From: Tigriopus japonicus
Taxonomy: Eukaryota; Arthropoda; Copepoda; Harpacticoida; Harpacticidae
Assembly (NCBI GenBank): GCA_010645155.1
Contig: CM021321.1
Coordinates: forward strand, 4,018,390 to 4,082,389
Length of the DNA: 64,000 nt
Direction of reading: 5' to 3'
Below, piece by piece: positions 23,601-33,182 of this stretch. The notes beneath the pieces are model-generated. The model made no database searches. It saw only the letters and a list, made by a program, of their open reading frames with translations, and was not told the origin of the DNA. How positions within the stretch are numbered: position 1 is the stretch's first letter; each line of letters opens with the position of its first letter. The position numbers were made by a program, and so were the translations under genes.

Positions 23601-24375
23601 CTATCGTCGGTCCTTTCAATCTTTATGTATCCGACCTACCTGAAGCACTTATTCACCAAGACCCTACCATTAACCGCAAGAAAGTACAATATCAACAATA
23701 TGGAAACGACCTGGTTCTCTTGGCTAATTCAGTTGTGGAATTGCAAAATGCAATTGTTGTTCTTCACAGCTGTTGGCAAGAGAACGTCAGTTTAAGTGTG
23801 CTATCACATTCTAGTCGCCTATCTTAACGTTTTACCATTTGACGTGTCAATTTACACTGTATATGATAAAACATATTTATAGATGTTTTTTAACATATTC
23901 AGAGACGGAGTCGCAAAAAAATAAGCATAATTTCAGCTTCAAGAAGAAAATACATTTACCTGCTCATCGAGATTTGCAAATGGGAAAACTAAGGGTCCTA
24001 ACGACAATGTTCTAATATCCAGGTTTTAATTACATGATTTGAAACAAAGAAACCAAATGACTTATATGTATGGATAAAAACCGAACTGTTGGCAACGTAT
24101 ATTTTTGATAATAATAAAAACCCAGTGTTTTAAATGACTTGAAGCAATGCTTACGGTCATGATTTAAGAAAATGTCAAGGCTTGCCTAAAGACCTCATTT
24201 TAGACATATTTTTGCCAGCCTGCTCATTTGCTGATTTAAACTTGATTTTTGGTACACAGTTACCGTAATTGAGTCCCACTGAATTACCTTGATAGAGAAG
24301 GAGCAGAATAATTCCAACATAAACTGTAATCTTTAGGAGTTCCAGAATTCGGAACTTCGGGGAACGTTCCATCAT
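20666..24375 (-). CDS. Minimal DEG/ENaC-type ion channel subunit, copy 1 (287 aa)
   Basis: Exons 24288-24375, 22923-23238 and 20666-21125 join in frame (phases 1 and 2) at a CAAG|GTAATT donor, a TTGCAG acceptor, a TA|GTAAGT donor and a TTTTAG acceptor. Membrane segment 1 is near residues 10-33 (LLKITVYVGIILLLLY). It is followed by the family's post-TM1 signature (YPKY...FPEVTFCP). The C-terminus carries the pre-TM2 and pore region (SDVGGYSGILTGMSLLHGL), with the G-x-S filter motif as GMS. Members of this family form trimeric sodium channels gated by acid, peptides or force. Usual subunits exceed about 450 residues with a large Cys-rich extracellular domain. Here only about 210 residues separate the membrane segments, with four cysteines. 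Intron 1 contains a LINE reverse-transcriptase relic. Copy 2 is at 39548-43220. Confidence 0.8.
21228..21292 (-). repeat. tRNA-like / SINE-like relic
   Basis: The minus strand has an A-box-like TGTGGTCAAAGCAGAG, a B-box-like GGTTCAATTC about 30 nt later, and closing ends (CGTGG...CCACG) that could form an acceptor-like stem. At 65 nt with no proper anticodon stem it is not a functional tRNA. It could be a degraded tRNA gene or SINE head, inside intron 2 of the first DEG/ENaC-like gene. Confidence 0.3.
23585..23805 (+). pseudogene. LINE reverse-transcriptase relic, a second LINE family
   Basis: With one frameshift the plus strand reads LPQGYPLSSVL, then FNLYVSDLPEALI, then YGNDLVLLANSVVELQNAI. 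These are the RT motif QGxPLSxLxFNLY-xDLP and the YxDD box, with YADD decayed to YGND. It differs from the CR1/Jockey-like family elsewhere in the window. It lies in intron 1 of the first DEG/ENaC-like gene, opposite to the gene's strand. Confidence 0.65.
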
Positions 24376-25152
24376 TTTGGACTATTGAAAGACGAATGAA
24401 TGTCCATCCGGGTCGAGAAAACTTGAGAGATCAATTTTTCATAACTTTCCACAATGACTTTCGTTACCACCAGAATTTGAAATTCCGTTAACGGATACGG
24501 GCCATTAAAGGAGTTCAAAGTCAAAGACAATTGGCAGACCTGTGATGTAAATGTAATTAATAACACTAAATGTAAATTACACTTTCAAATTTTTCTTATC
24601 CTCGATGCAAGTTATGATTTTATTTTCCCATCATAACCAATTTAGAGGTCAACATTTAGAAAAATGTTTTTCCAATCTTTAATATAGTTCTTTTCGGGCA
24701 ACTACTTCCCCAACAACAAAACTGCTGGTGTTAAAAACTGTTATTCTATTTTTAAGTGGTGTAATTGTAGTCCAATGTGTCAAAGGCCAAACTTTATTGC
24801 GTAGACTTAAACGACAGAAAGTTGTGTTGTTTTTCAATGTCATTTGATAACAGTTTGGTAACATGCAATTGTAAAATGGAAAACACCACATTGAAGCTTT
24901 TGTAGTTATTTAAATTTGAAATTGATGCAATGGTAATCATGATTAATTATATTTTGATTGTAACTCTGACACGAGTCTGACACTTAGTTGGAACAAATCC
25001 GGGTTGCTGGCTGATGATCAAACAAAATTTGTGAAGGAAGTTGAATAAGCACTTTATGACACCTTCTGTTTTCTTCTTTAGAGAAACCTTTTGGGATGCT
25101 GCTAATATTTCAATTTGCTCGCCTGTCATAATTCATGCCAAATTAGGCTCGG
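24376..25152. other. Upstream region of DEG/ENaC copy 1
   Basis: The 5' flank of the minus-strand channel gene. No clear TATA box or other gene found. Confidence 0.4.
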
Positions 25153-25672
25153 AAATGTTAAATTAAAAAAAATTAGGCTCATATGAAGAAATACTGGATT
25201 TTGTTCGAAACTTCTGGGTAGGAGCAATAAAGAGAATAAACAGGAGCGGACCTAAAATTGAACCTTATCGAGCACATGACTTGGCTTCATACAGTTATGC
25301 CACTAAATGATCCTTCAACCTTAAACATTTGCTTCCTACCAGTCAGGAAATTTCCAATCCAATTCAGGATTCCAAACTCTTTGAGTTGATTGAGCAAAAG
25401 GCCTACAAAGGCCTAAGCATGATCTACCTTTTCAAGGGCCTTGGCAAAGTCAAGATGGATTGCATTAACTGACTCGTGACTTTTAAGTCCGTCAATAATC
25501 TTTTCAATATGGTCAACCAGTTGGGTTACTGCAATGAAATGAGCTCAAAAACCATGCTGTTCAGAAGGAATTATGTCATAGACTTCCAAATAATCTACAA
25601 GCTTGGACTTCATCTTCTTAAAAACTTTTACCAAACTCGAAGTCAGTGAAATGAGCCTATAATGAGGCATGC
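25153..25672 (-). mobile_element. LINE RT fragment, antisense (CR1/Jockey-like)
   Basis: The reverse strand encodes decayed RT motifs in order: ISLTSSLVKVF, EQHGF, HLDFAKALEKVDHA, LTGRKQMFKVEGSFSG, and GSILGPLLFILFIAP up to SISSY. Stops and small frameshifts are present. The 3' part of the same family follows on the opposite strand from about 25878, so the pair could be one insertion with an inverted 5' segment. Confidence 0.75.
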
Positions 25673-25877
25673 AGGTTTAAGTGATCTCTTCAAAAATCTT
25701 ATCGCGGGCGGATGAAAAAAGAGAAAAGGCTTGTTCGTCAATGTAAGATTTTGGTCAGTGCAAGGGTTGTCGCGTTTTACAGACCGCCCTTATGACTTAG
25801 ATGCTCCAAAAAATGTCGAATTGCCAGTTTGGACATTTTGACTCTCGGTTTTGTAAGAATTTGCAAAATTATTCTTT

Positions 25878-27930
25878 TGATTAAGCAAAGGAAGCAAATA
25901 GTTAAAGTCGAAGGATCTTTTAGCGGCATGTATGATGTCAAGTCAGGTGTTCCGCAAGGTTCAATTTTAGGTCCGCTCTTGTTTATTCTCTTTATTGCTC
26001 CTCTCCAGAATTTTAGAACAAAAGCCAGTATTTCTTCATATGCTGATGACTAGAGATGTCGCATTGGCGCAAAATGTTTTTTTACACTTTTCACAATTTA
26101 TTTGCACTTTTTGCACTTTTTGCCATTTTTGGACTAAAATTCCAAAAGTACTTGAAATGCTCATTTTTGAACTTATTTTTTGAACATATTTTTTTTTTAA
26201 TCTGAAGTCAGAGATTCAATTTTCTCGAATTTCTCTGTTGTGCTTGACATCTACAAACATTCACATACGAACACAAACACAAGCATAGAGAAACCAAAAT
26301 ATCAGTTCTTTCTTGATCAAGAAAAATCTCTCGTGATCGCTACCACCAGATTGGCAAAGGCAATGGTTAACAACAATTTCCTCCTCGAACTTATCGTTGC
26401 ATATGGCTTTGGAACCTGGTTTTTGAAGGTGTTTTTTGTCGATATCGTCCAGCACTTGAGCTGCTACCAAAATCGTAATTGGTTTAACTTCAAAGTGAGT
26501 GACGAGGAGAAAAAAAGCTCTCCTTGAATTTGCATGTGTTTCTCTCAGCTCATCATGGAGATCTTTCTACGAGATCCGACGTTTTCAGAGTTGCCACTCA
26601 AAAGTAGGTCCAACAAACAAATAAGAGGCGTGTTTGGCTTCAAAATAGCTGTTTTTGTGCACGACGAGATTATCAATTCCATTCAGACTTGGGATTGGAT
26701 TTGGGAAGGTAGCTTAAGGAATCAACCGTCGGAGGGAATATAATCTCCTTGAGGAACTCCTCCTTCAAGTGTAGTGGGAAAGTGTGAGTGAGTTCGTAAG
26801 TGTAAGTATGCGTGTGAATGAATGTACTAAAAAAAATTTGAAAAATTTTTATTTGCACTTTTTACTTGCGTTTTTTCCTGTTTTTTTTGCACTTTTAGTA
26901 GCACTTTTTGCACTTTTTATTTGCACCAAAATGACACCTCTACTGATGACACAAAATTAGTTTGTGGAAGGAATGGGCAGGACTCGAAATGTTTAGTTGA
27001 GGACTTGGAGAAGGTCTACTCTTGGGTTGGCGAGAGTAACATGGCATTGAACGGGATGAAATTCCGCACAATGACGTATGGGGCGTCAAAATTAGATGTT
27101 CCACTCAATGACAATAAAGATTGTGATATTGAGCAGGTATCGTCCATGAGAGATTTGGGAGTTGTCGTTCAAGATGATGGAAAGTTTGATGAGCATATCC
27201 AGTTGAAAGTGGGGAAGGCATTTCAAACGTGCGGCTGGATCTATCGCACTTTCAAGTCCAGAGATAGTATTACGATGCTAACTCTGTACAAGTCGATTGT
27301 CCAGCCGCATCTTGAATATGCCTCACCCATTTGGGCTCCAATGAGTTCAGCAGGTTTGCAAAAGGTCGAGCAGGTCCAAAGATGTTTTACTAGGAACATC
27401 ACAGGAATGAGAGAGCTCTCATATTGGGAGAGGCTCCAGAAGTTAGGGTTGTACAGTACTCAGAGAAGGTATGAAAGGTATCTGATACTGTATGTTTTCA
27501 AGAGCATTCATGGGCTCTGTCCTAACCCAGGATTTGAGATCAGTTGTAGCGATCGTAGAGGTTTTACGTGCGCTCTGAGAGCACCTCCAAATCCTAAGGA
27601 ATCAAGGCTAATTCGAACAATGAAGTCCTCCTCTCTTCTTTATCGGGCTCCTTCATTGTTCAATTTGTTGCCTATTTGCCTTCGTCGGGAATATGTAGGA
27701 GCTGATCCTCTAACAGCATTTAAGGCAGGATTGGACAAATTCTTAAATACTATTCCTGACCAACCCACTATACAAGGGTTGTCTAGATCTGCCAACAGTA
27801 ACTCATTGGTAGATCAAATTTCATATAAACATTAATTATTGAAACTATAATAATGATTAACTCTCTTTACAGGGAATCCCATTCCTTGTAGCGGTATTGA
27901 AAAATCCGCCCCCCCCAAAAAAAAAAAAAT
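25878..27930 (+). mobile_element. LINE 3' half (CR1/Jockey-like), interrupted by a hAT element
   Basis: The RT runs from GRK/RKQIVKVEGSFSG through SGVPQGSILGPLLFILFI to SSYADD at 26050, stops at an 892-bp insertion, and resumes as ADDTKLVC after 26943. A continuous 295-codon frame follows to 27835 with the C-terminal LINE motifs (QPHLEYASPIWAP, LPICLRREYVG). It ends in the conserved 3' UTR, a C run and an A run (about 27909-27930). This is the best-preserved 3' copy in the window. Confidence 0.85.
26051..26942. mobile_element. Non-autonomous hAT element, 892 bp, perfect 8-bp TSD, inserted in LINE
   Basis: TSD CTGATGAC at 26043-26050 and 26943-26950. TIRs TAGAGATGTC (left) and TAGAGGTGTC (right, read inwards) match at 9 of 10 positions. 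Multiple TTTGCACTTTTT motifs lie near both ends. A 95-codon open frame at 26240-26527 is not a recognisable transposase. The element sits exactly in the LINE's YADD codons, so it is younger than the LINE copy. Confidence 0.9.
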
Positions 27931-28181
27931 GGAAAAATCAGTTAATTTACTGATTTGCAGTTTTTCTAGCTGATAACTGGTTTTCTAAAAATACCAGTTG
28001 ATTTACAGGTTCTTCTACCTACTGTACTTTGATCTTTTTTTTTAATTCTCAGCGCACTCTTTTACAATTATTGATGAATGTTGTTAAAATAGCGTTAGAA
28101 CCTGTCAATCCATCTGAAGCCGACTTTTGCTTCGTTAACTAGGGATTTTTTTCGATCGCTCAATCTCACAAAATTAGAAAC

Positions 28182-28303
28182 TGTTAGGTTTTGGTTTCCT
28201 TTCCTCATGACTCGTACTAATTCAGATCTGGTGATTCATGAATAAACTGGCACTTGAGTAAAACTTGTTCTCGTAGTTACACGTGCTTTCTTTCATCATA
28301 ACA
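28182..28303 (+). repeat. 5' LTR
   Basis: A very short (122 bp) long terminal repeat with TG...CA ends. It is followed at once by TGGCGCAGTGGAAG, the presumed primer-binding segment. Confidence 0.93.
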
Positions 28304-28372
28304 TGGCGCAGTGGAAGTAAGCCGCCCTTTGCCGGAAAGAACCACGCCCCAAAATAAAGTGACACCCACAAG

Positions 28373-31300
28373 ATGGCTACCAAGGATAACAAACTGTCGA
28401 AGCACAAGGATGTCGAGGTCGAAGAGGTACTGACCTCATCTGAGGTCACGACAACATTATCCATTAAGGCATCAATTCGGGCTCACAAGGGTCATTTTAC
28501 AAGAGAGAAGAAACTTATGATTGAAGCTATGGCAGGAGTAGATGTTGACAGTGAAACAATTCGTAATCTGACCAAGAATTTGCAAGAGAGGATTGCCATC
28601 ATCGGCGAGTTATCTGATAATTTGACAACAATAGATGATTCAGAGGAAGAAAATATGTCCAGAACGATGGATGAATTGACCAGTCAATATGGAATCGTTG
28701 TCAGGGAGGGAGCAACGGCCATGGCGAGATCGTCGGCGAGATCAACAATACATTCTGCAACAGGAAGTCTTGGAGATCGTCCAAATCAGTTTCGAGTTGC
28801 ATCGGATTTGCGTCCACCAGTTATCACAATGGAATACACGCCACCTGAGATGAGATCATGGCTAGACAAGTTCAAGTCATACTACAAAACTTCTCATATG
28901 GAACTTTTGCATGTGGAGGAACAAAAATCATTTTTCATGGGAAGAATGGAAGGAGAGATTTTGGCGACAATCAAAAGACGAATCGTGGGTTGCGTCAACA
29001 TCGAAGAGTGTTATGAACAATTGGAGTTTCGCTTTCTGGAGATACATCCCCTGTTTGGACGCCGATTAACGTGGAAACAACTCCAGAACCAGAAAAAGCC
29101 ATCTCAGAGATTGGCAGATTTCTATAGCATAATGCGTGGTGTTGGAGATGAGGCAGAGCTAGACCAAATGACTGTCGATGACCAATACATGTATGGATTG
29201 ATTATGGCCTGCAGAAATGAATCGGAACTGTTTCTGAAGTTGCTGGAAATCATTGAGCCGACTTTGGAAAAAGTTTTGAGTGTTGCTCAAGGATTTGAGG
29301 CTTCAAGGGAATTAAGAGAGCAAGCAATTCCGAAAGGTGCCGGCACCATATCAGCGATATCTGATGGAAGGTGTTTTAATTGTGGAAGCTACAACCATTT
29401 CCAAGATGCTTGTCCCATACTTGGATTAACTTGTCACATTTGCCATCAGCCTGGTCATTTGGCTCGTAATTGCTCTTCCAATCGCAGTGATTCCCGCGAA
29501 AGGGGAAAGAGCCGGTCAAACTCTAGGGATCGCGGTCGGGAGCGTTGGAGACGTCCAACAACGCCCATAAAAAGAAGGGATCGAACCCCTTCAACGGCAC
29601 GGATCTCTTTTGTAAAGGAAGCATTGAGGGACATCTCAAGGAAGATAACAACGACTGCAACGCCGACAACTGTGGTGAGATGCTGGTTCCCAGGTGATAA
29701 AAAAGTTGTGGAGTTGATGGCTGTCTTGGATACAGGGGCCACCAGAACAGTTTTTCCGATGCGGAACTTGCCCCCTGGAGTGGCACTGGGGCCTTCAACA
29801 ACGAAATTAAGGGCTGCAAATGGAACAACCATGTCAAATAACGGATTAGTGGAGTTGACTTTGGCCATGAAGAAAGGCAAGCCAACAACAATTTCTGCTC
29901 TTGTGTCTAGCGATTTAGATGGGCCGATGCTTGTGGGCTTTGCTGATCTTGTGGCTCTAGATGTCCTTCCTCCCGATTTCCCTTGCATTCGAGGGGTAAC
30001 TGACACCGAAACATTTGCATTTGTCGATACAGTGGAACAAGTCAAAAGGGATTTCCCTGATGTGTTAGTCAATGATTTAGGGGAGGCATCTGGTTGCATG
30101 AAAGGGCCGAAGATGACCATCCACTTAGATCCTAATATTGATATAAAGCCATGCCACATCACCACCGCTAGACAAACTCCCATCCATTTGAAAGAAATGT
30201 CGGATGATCTTGTAAAAGAATTGAAAATTGCCAAGGTTCTCTCGAGTTGTAATGTGCCAACTAAGTGGATATCCCCTGCACATTTTGTTGAGAAGCCCGG
30301 TGGGAAAAAGGTGAGAATGGTGACCGATTATCGGCAACTTAACAAAGCTGTCCAACGTCCAGTTCGTCCATTCTCATCGCCACAAGATCTAATCAGACAA
30401 ATCCGTCCCGATTCGAGATGGTTTGCGAAGATGGACGCCGTTCACGGGTATTTCCAGGTTCCCCTTGATTCTGAGAGCTCGTTGCTTACTGCCTTCCTCT
30501 TACCAAGTGGGAAGTACGTGTATAACGTAGCTCCGATGGGACTAAATGCTAGTTCTGACGAGTTTAATGAACGCTCAGATAGGGCAGTGCAACACTTGGA
30601 ATATTTGATGAAAATTGTGGATGACATGATGGCTCAAGCACCAACAAGAGGACTGATCTTCATCAGGCTCAGAGAAGTATTAGAGTGTTGCCGAAATGCG
30701 GGCATTAAACTGTCACTCGATAAACTTCAAGTTGGCCAATGCATGAAATTTGCAGGATTCATTGTAAATCAAGATGGGGTGACACAAGATCCTGACAAAT
30801 TGGCCTCATTATCGAGATTTCCAACACCAGTTAATATCACCGAGCTCAGGTCGTTTCTGGGTTTATCAAATCAGTTGGGACATTTTCTACCGGATCTCGC
30901 CCATGCCACTGTCAAAATGAGGGAATTGTTGAAGAAGAAAAACGCCTTTTTGTGGCTTGACGAACATGACAAGGAATTCCAGAAGGCTAAGGACCTTTTG
31001 TGCTCGCCGGCCGTTGTCAAACCGTTTGATCCTGTTTTAAAGACGGAGATACTAACAGATGCATCAAGATTGCACGGATTGGGTTACGCTCTCATTCAAC
31101 GTGACAGAATGAGTAATCCACGCCTCATCCAATGTGGATCATGTTCACTAACCACAGCTCAACAGAATTACGCTACCGTTGAGCTTGAGTGTAGTGCAAT
31201 TCAATGGGCCATCAACAAATGTTATTTCTATTTAAGGGGTTTACCTGGTTTTAAAGTTATCACGGATCACCGTCCTCTCGTCGGAATATTTGATAAACCT

Positions 31301-32806
31301 CTGTCTTCACTAGCAAATGCCCGTCTTCAGAGAATGAGGGAGAATTTGGTGGCATATTCATTTACAGTCGAATGGTCGGCGGGGAAAACCCACTTAATCG
31401 CTGATGCCCTTAGCCGGGCTCCGTACTTCCCAGCGGAGGAGGAGTCTGATATTGTGGTTCGCTCGGTGGTCAATTCCAAAGATCCCGCTTTACGGCTTGT
31501 AATCGATAATGTTGATCAAGAATACCGCGAGTTGCGTCACCGGGTGCAATCTGGACGTCCGTTGTCAGATCGTCTAGGTCACTTCAAGGCACTTTTCGAT
31601 ACTCTGCGGGTTGAGGACGGGATCCTTCTCAGTGGTGATTGCTTGTTGATACCTCGACCGGCCAGACCGAGAGTTCTTGACCTTCTTCATGCATCTCATT
31701 CTGGAATGAATAAAACATTGACGTTGGCAAAGCAGTTATACGTTTGGCCTGGTCTTCCTAATGACGTCAAGAACAGAATTGCAGGATGCTCATCTTGCTT
31801 GATGTACCTCCCATCACAATCCAATCAGCCTATTCTATCAGATAGTGCCTCTTTCCCTATGGATAAGGTTTCTGTCGACCTTTTTGAATTAGAAAATCGC
31901 CATTACATTATTTTGGTGGACCGGTTTAGTGGATATCCCTTCGTTCATCGGTTGGCAAGCTTAACAACATCGGCAATCTGTGAAGTTCTAATAATGTGGT
32001 TCTATGAATATGGATTCCCTAAACACATGAAGGGAGATAATGGACCGCAGTTTCGTGATCAATTCGACAGTTTTTGTCGGGACTTCAATATTATGAACGA
32101 AACATCATCCCCATATAACCCTAGAAGCAACGGCCTAGCTGAAGCGGCAGTGAAATCTGTGAAAAATTTGATGAAAAAAGTGGGATCTAATCAGAAGACG
32201 TTTCGAGAGGCGTTGTTTGCATGGCGCCTAACTCCTCGCTCGGACGGATTCAGTCCGTTTTTTGGATTTTTTGGCCGCAATCCGAGATCTCTTTTGCCCG
32301 ATGTTCGTGATCCTCCTTTGGTATCAAAAGAATTTGCGGAAGCCCGTGAAAAAACTCGAAATGATTCGGTCATGAATGCAGGAGGGAAAAATCTCGTACC
32401 ATTATCTGTTGGAGATTCGGTCGCTTTCCAATCGCCCACGAGCAAAACATGGTTTCCCGATGGAATCATCGACAAGGTGCTTCCGGGAGGACGTTCATAC
32501 GTAGTCAAGACCTCGAGTGGTTCTTACCGTCGAAACAGGGTCTTTCTACGTCCACGATCAAAGAGTTTGAGAACGACTAACGATATCAGTTCTCCACATC
32601 ATTTCCCGAATCACAATCCGAAGGCCGATGACGGAGTGAATATGAGGGAAACGGGTGACGGTGGAGAAAGAAACGGGACAAAAGCGGCGAACATGACTCG
32701 TGATTCCTCTAAACCGTGGCAATCTAGAAGGAGTGAACGCATCCAAAACAAGATCAAAAATCAATACAAAAAATTACGCTTTCACGAGGATTACCTCGTT
32801 AAGTAA
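28373..32806 (+). CDS. Gag-Pol polyprotein of Ty3-type retrotransposon (1477 aa)
   Basis: ATG at 28373 (context AAGATGG). Order of parts: gag region; two CCHC zinc knuckles (CFNCGSYNHFQDAC near 334, CHICHQPGHLARNC near 354); an Arg/Ser-rich linker; retroviral-type aspartic protease (LDTGA near 452); reverse transcriptase (TDYRQLNKA near 651, catalytic IVDD near 748); RNase H (LTDAS near 895); integrase with an N-terminal H-H-C-C finger (about 1105-1145) and a D, D-35-E core (SVDLFEL near 1167, GDNGPQF near 1221, NGLAEAAVK near 1254); basic C-terminus. Integrase after RNase H places it with Ty3/gypsy rather than Ty1/copia. Gag and Pol share one frame with no stop or shift. There is no envelope gene. 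It is element-encoded, not a host gene. Confidence 0.95.
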   Translation: MATKDNKLSKHKDVEVEEVLTSSEVTTTLSIKASIRAHKGHFTREKKLMIEAMAGVDVDSETIRNLTKNLQERIAIIGELSDNLTTIDDSEEENMSRTMDELTSQYGIVVREGATAMARSSARSTIHSATGSLGDRPNQFRVASDLRPPVITMEYTPPEMRSWLDKFKSYYKTSHMELLHVEEQKSFFMGRMEGEILATIKRRIVGCVNIEECYEQLEFRFLEIHPLFGRRLTWKQLQNQKKPSQRLADFYSIMRGVGDEAELDQMTVDDQYMYGLIMACRNESELFLKLLEIIEPTLEKVLSVAQGFEASRELREQAIPKGAGTISAISDGRCFNCGSYNHFQDACPILGLTCHICHQPGHLARNCSSNRSDSRERGKSRSNSRDRGRERWRRPTTPIKRRDRTPSTARISFVKEALRDISRKITTTATPTTVVRCWFPGDKKVVELMAVLDTGATRTVFPMRNLPPGVALGPSTTKLRAANGTTMSNNGLVELTLAMKKGKPTTISALVSSDLDGPMLVGFADLVALDVLPPDFPCIRGVTDTETFAFVDTVEQVKRDFPDVLVNDLGEASGCMKGPKMTIHLDPNIDIKPCHITTARQTPIHLKEMSDDLVKELKIAKVLSSCNVPTKWISPAHFVEKPGGKKVRMVTDYRQLNKAVQRPVRPFSSPQDLIRQIRPDSRWFAKMDAVHGYFQVPLDSESSLLTAFLLPSGKYVYNVAPMGLNASSDEFNERSDRAVQHLEYLMKIVDDMMAQAPTRGLIFIRLREVLECCRNAGIKLSLDKLQVGQCMKFAGFIVNQDGVTQDPDKLASLSRFPTPVNITELRSFLGLSNQLGHFLPDLAHATVKMRELLKKKNAFLWLDEHDKEFQKAKDLLCSPAVVKPFDPVLKTEILTDASRLHGLGYALIQRDRMSNPRLIQCGSCSLTTAQQNYATVELECSAIQWAINKCYFYLRGLPGFKVITDHRPLVGIFDKPLSSLANARLQRMRENLVAYSFTVEWSAGKTHLIADALSRAPYFPAEEESDIVVRSVVNSKDPALRLVIDNVDQEYRELRHRVQSGRPLSDRLGHFKALFDTLRVEDGILLSGDCLLIPRPARPRVLDLLHASHSGMNKTLTLAKQLYVWPGLPNDVKNRIAGCSSCLMYLPSQSNQPILSDSASFPMDKVSVDLFELENRHYIILVDRFSGYPFVHRLASLTTSAICEVLIMWFYEYGFPKHMKGDNGPQFRDQFDSFCRDFNIMNETSSPYNPRSNGLAEAAVKSVKNLMKKVGSNQKTFREALFAWRLTPRSDGFSPFFGFFGRNPRSLLPDVRDPPLVSKEFAEAREKTRNDSVMNAGGKNLVPLSVGDSVAFQSPTSKTWFPDGIIDKVLPGGRSYVVKTSSGSYRRNRVFLRPRSKSLRTTNDISSPHHFPNHNPKADDGVNMRETGDGGERNGTKAANMTRDSSKPWQSRRSERIQNKIKNQYKKLRFHEDYLVK

Positions 32807-33055
32807 ATAACAAGTCCGCAACAATATTTGAGCAAGGACAAACAAATTATTTCATGTTCATCGGAGTCTCAAAAATCTTAATAACCTATGCTCTATGGAC
32901 AAATGACCTCTTCTGAATCTTAAAGGATATGTTTGCGTTAGCAAATTTGTTATGAACTTCCTGAATCTTTTATTTTCCCGCCAAATGCTTCTCGATGATA
33001 AATGTGTTATTTGCATCATTCGAGGTTCTCGAAGGATACAAACTTGAAGGGGAGG

Positions 33056-33177
33056 TGTTAGGTTTTGGTTTCCTTTCCTCATGACTCGTACTAATTCAGA
33101 TCTGGTGATGCATGAATAAACTGGCACTTGAGTAAAACTTGTTCTCGTAGTTACACGTGCTTTCTTTCATCATAACA
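33056..33177 (+). repeat. 3' LTR
   Basis: Identical to the 5' LTR except for one base. Preceded by a polypurine tract and followed by the GAAAC target duplication. Confidence 0.93.
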
Positions 33178-33182
33178 GAAAC

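Larger units (their letters stand above)
28182..33177 (+). mobile_element. Intact Ty3-type LTR retrotransposon, 4996 bp
   Basis: The two LTRs are each 122 bp (28182-28303 and 33056-33177), begin TGTTAGG and end TAACA, and differ at one position (GATTCATG versus GATGCATG). The 5-bp target duplication GAAAC is at 28177-28181 and 33178-33182. A purine tract (GAAGGGGAGG, to 33055) precedes the 3' LTR. A TGG-initiated segment directly follows the 5' LTR as expected for a primer-binding site. One uninterrupted gag-pol frame lies inside. Near-identical LTRs, a perfect TSD and an open frame point to recent insertion. Confidence 0.95.

Noticed and set aside
26240..26527. 95-codon frame inside the hAT element as its transposase
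   Set aside because: Too short, with no hAT catalytic or dimerisation motifs. The element is better seen as non-autonomous.
29455..30234. 259-codon antisense frame within the LTR element
   Set aside because: Shadow of the intact gag-pol frame; no recognisable product.
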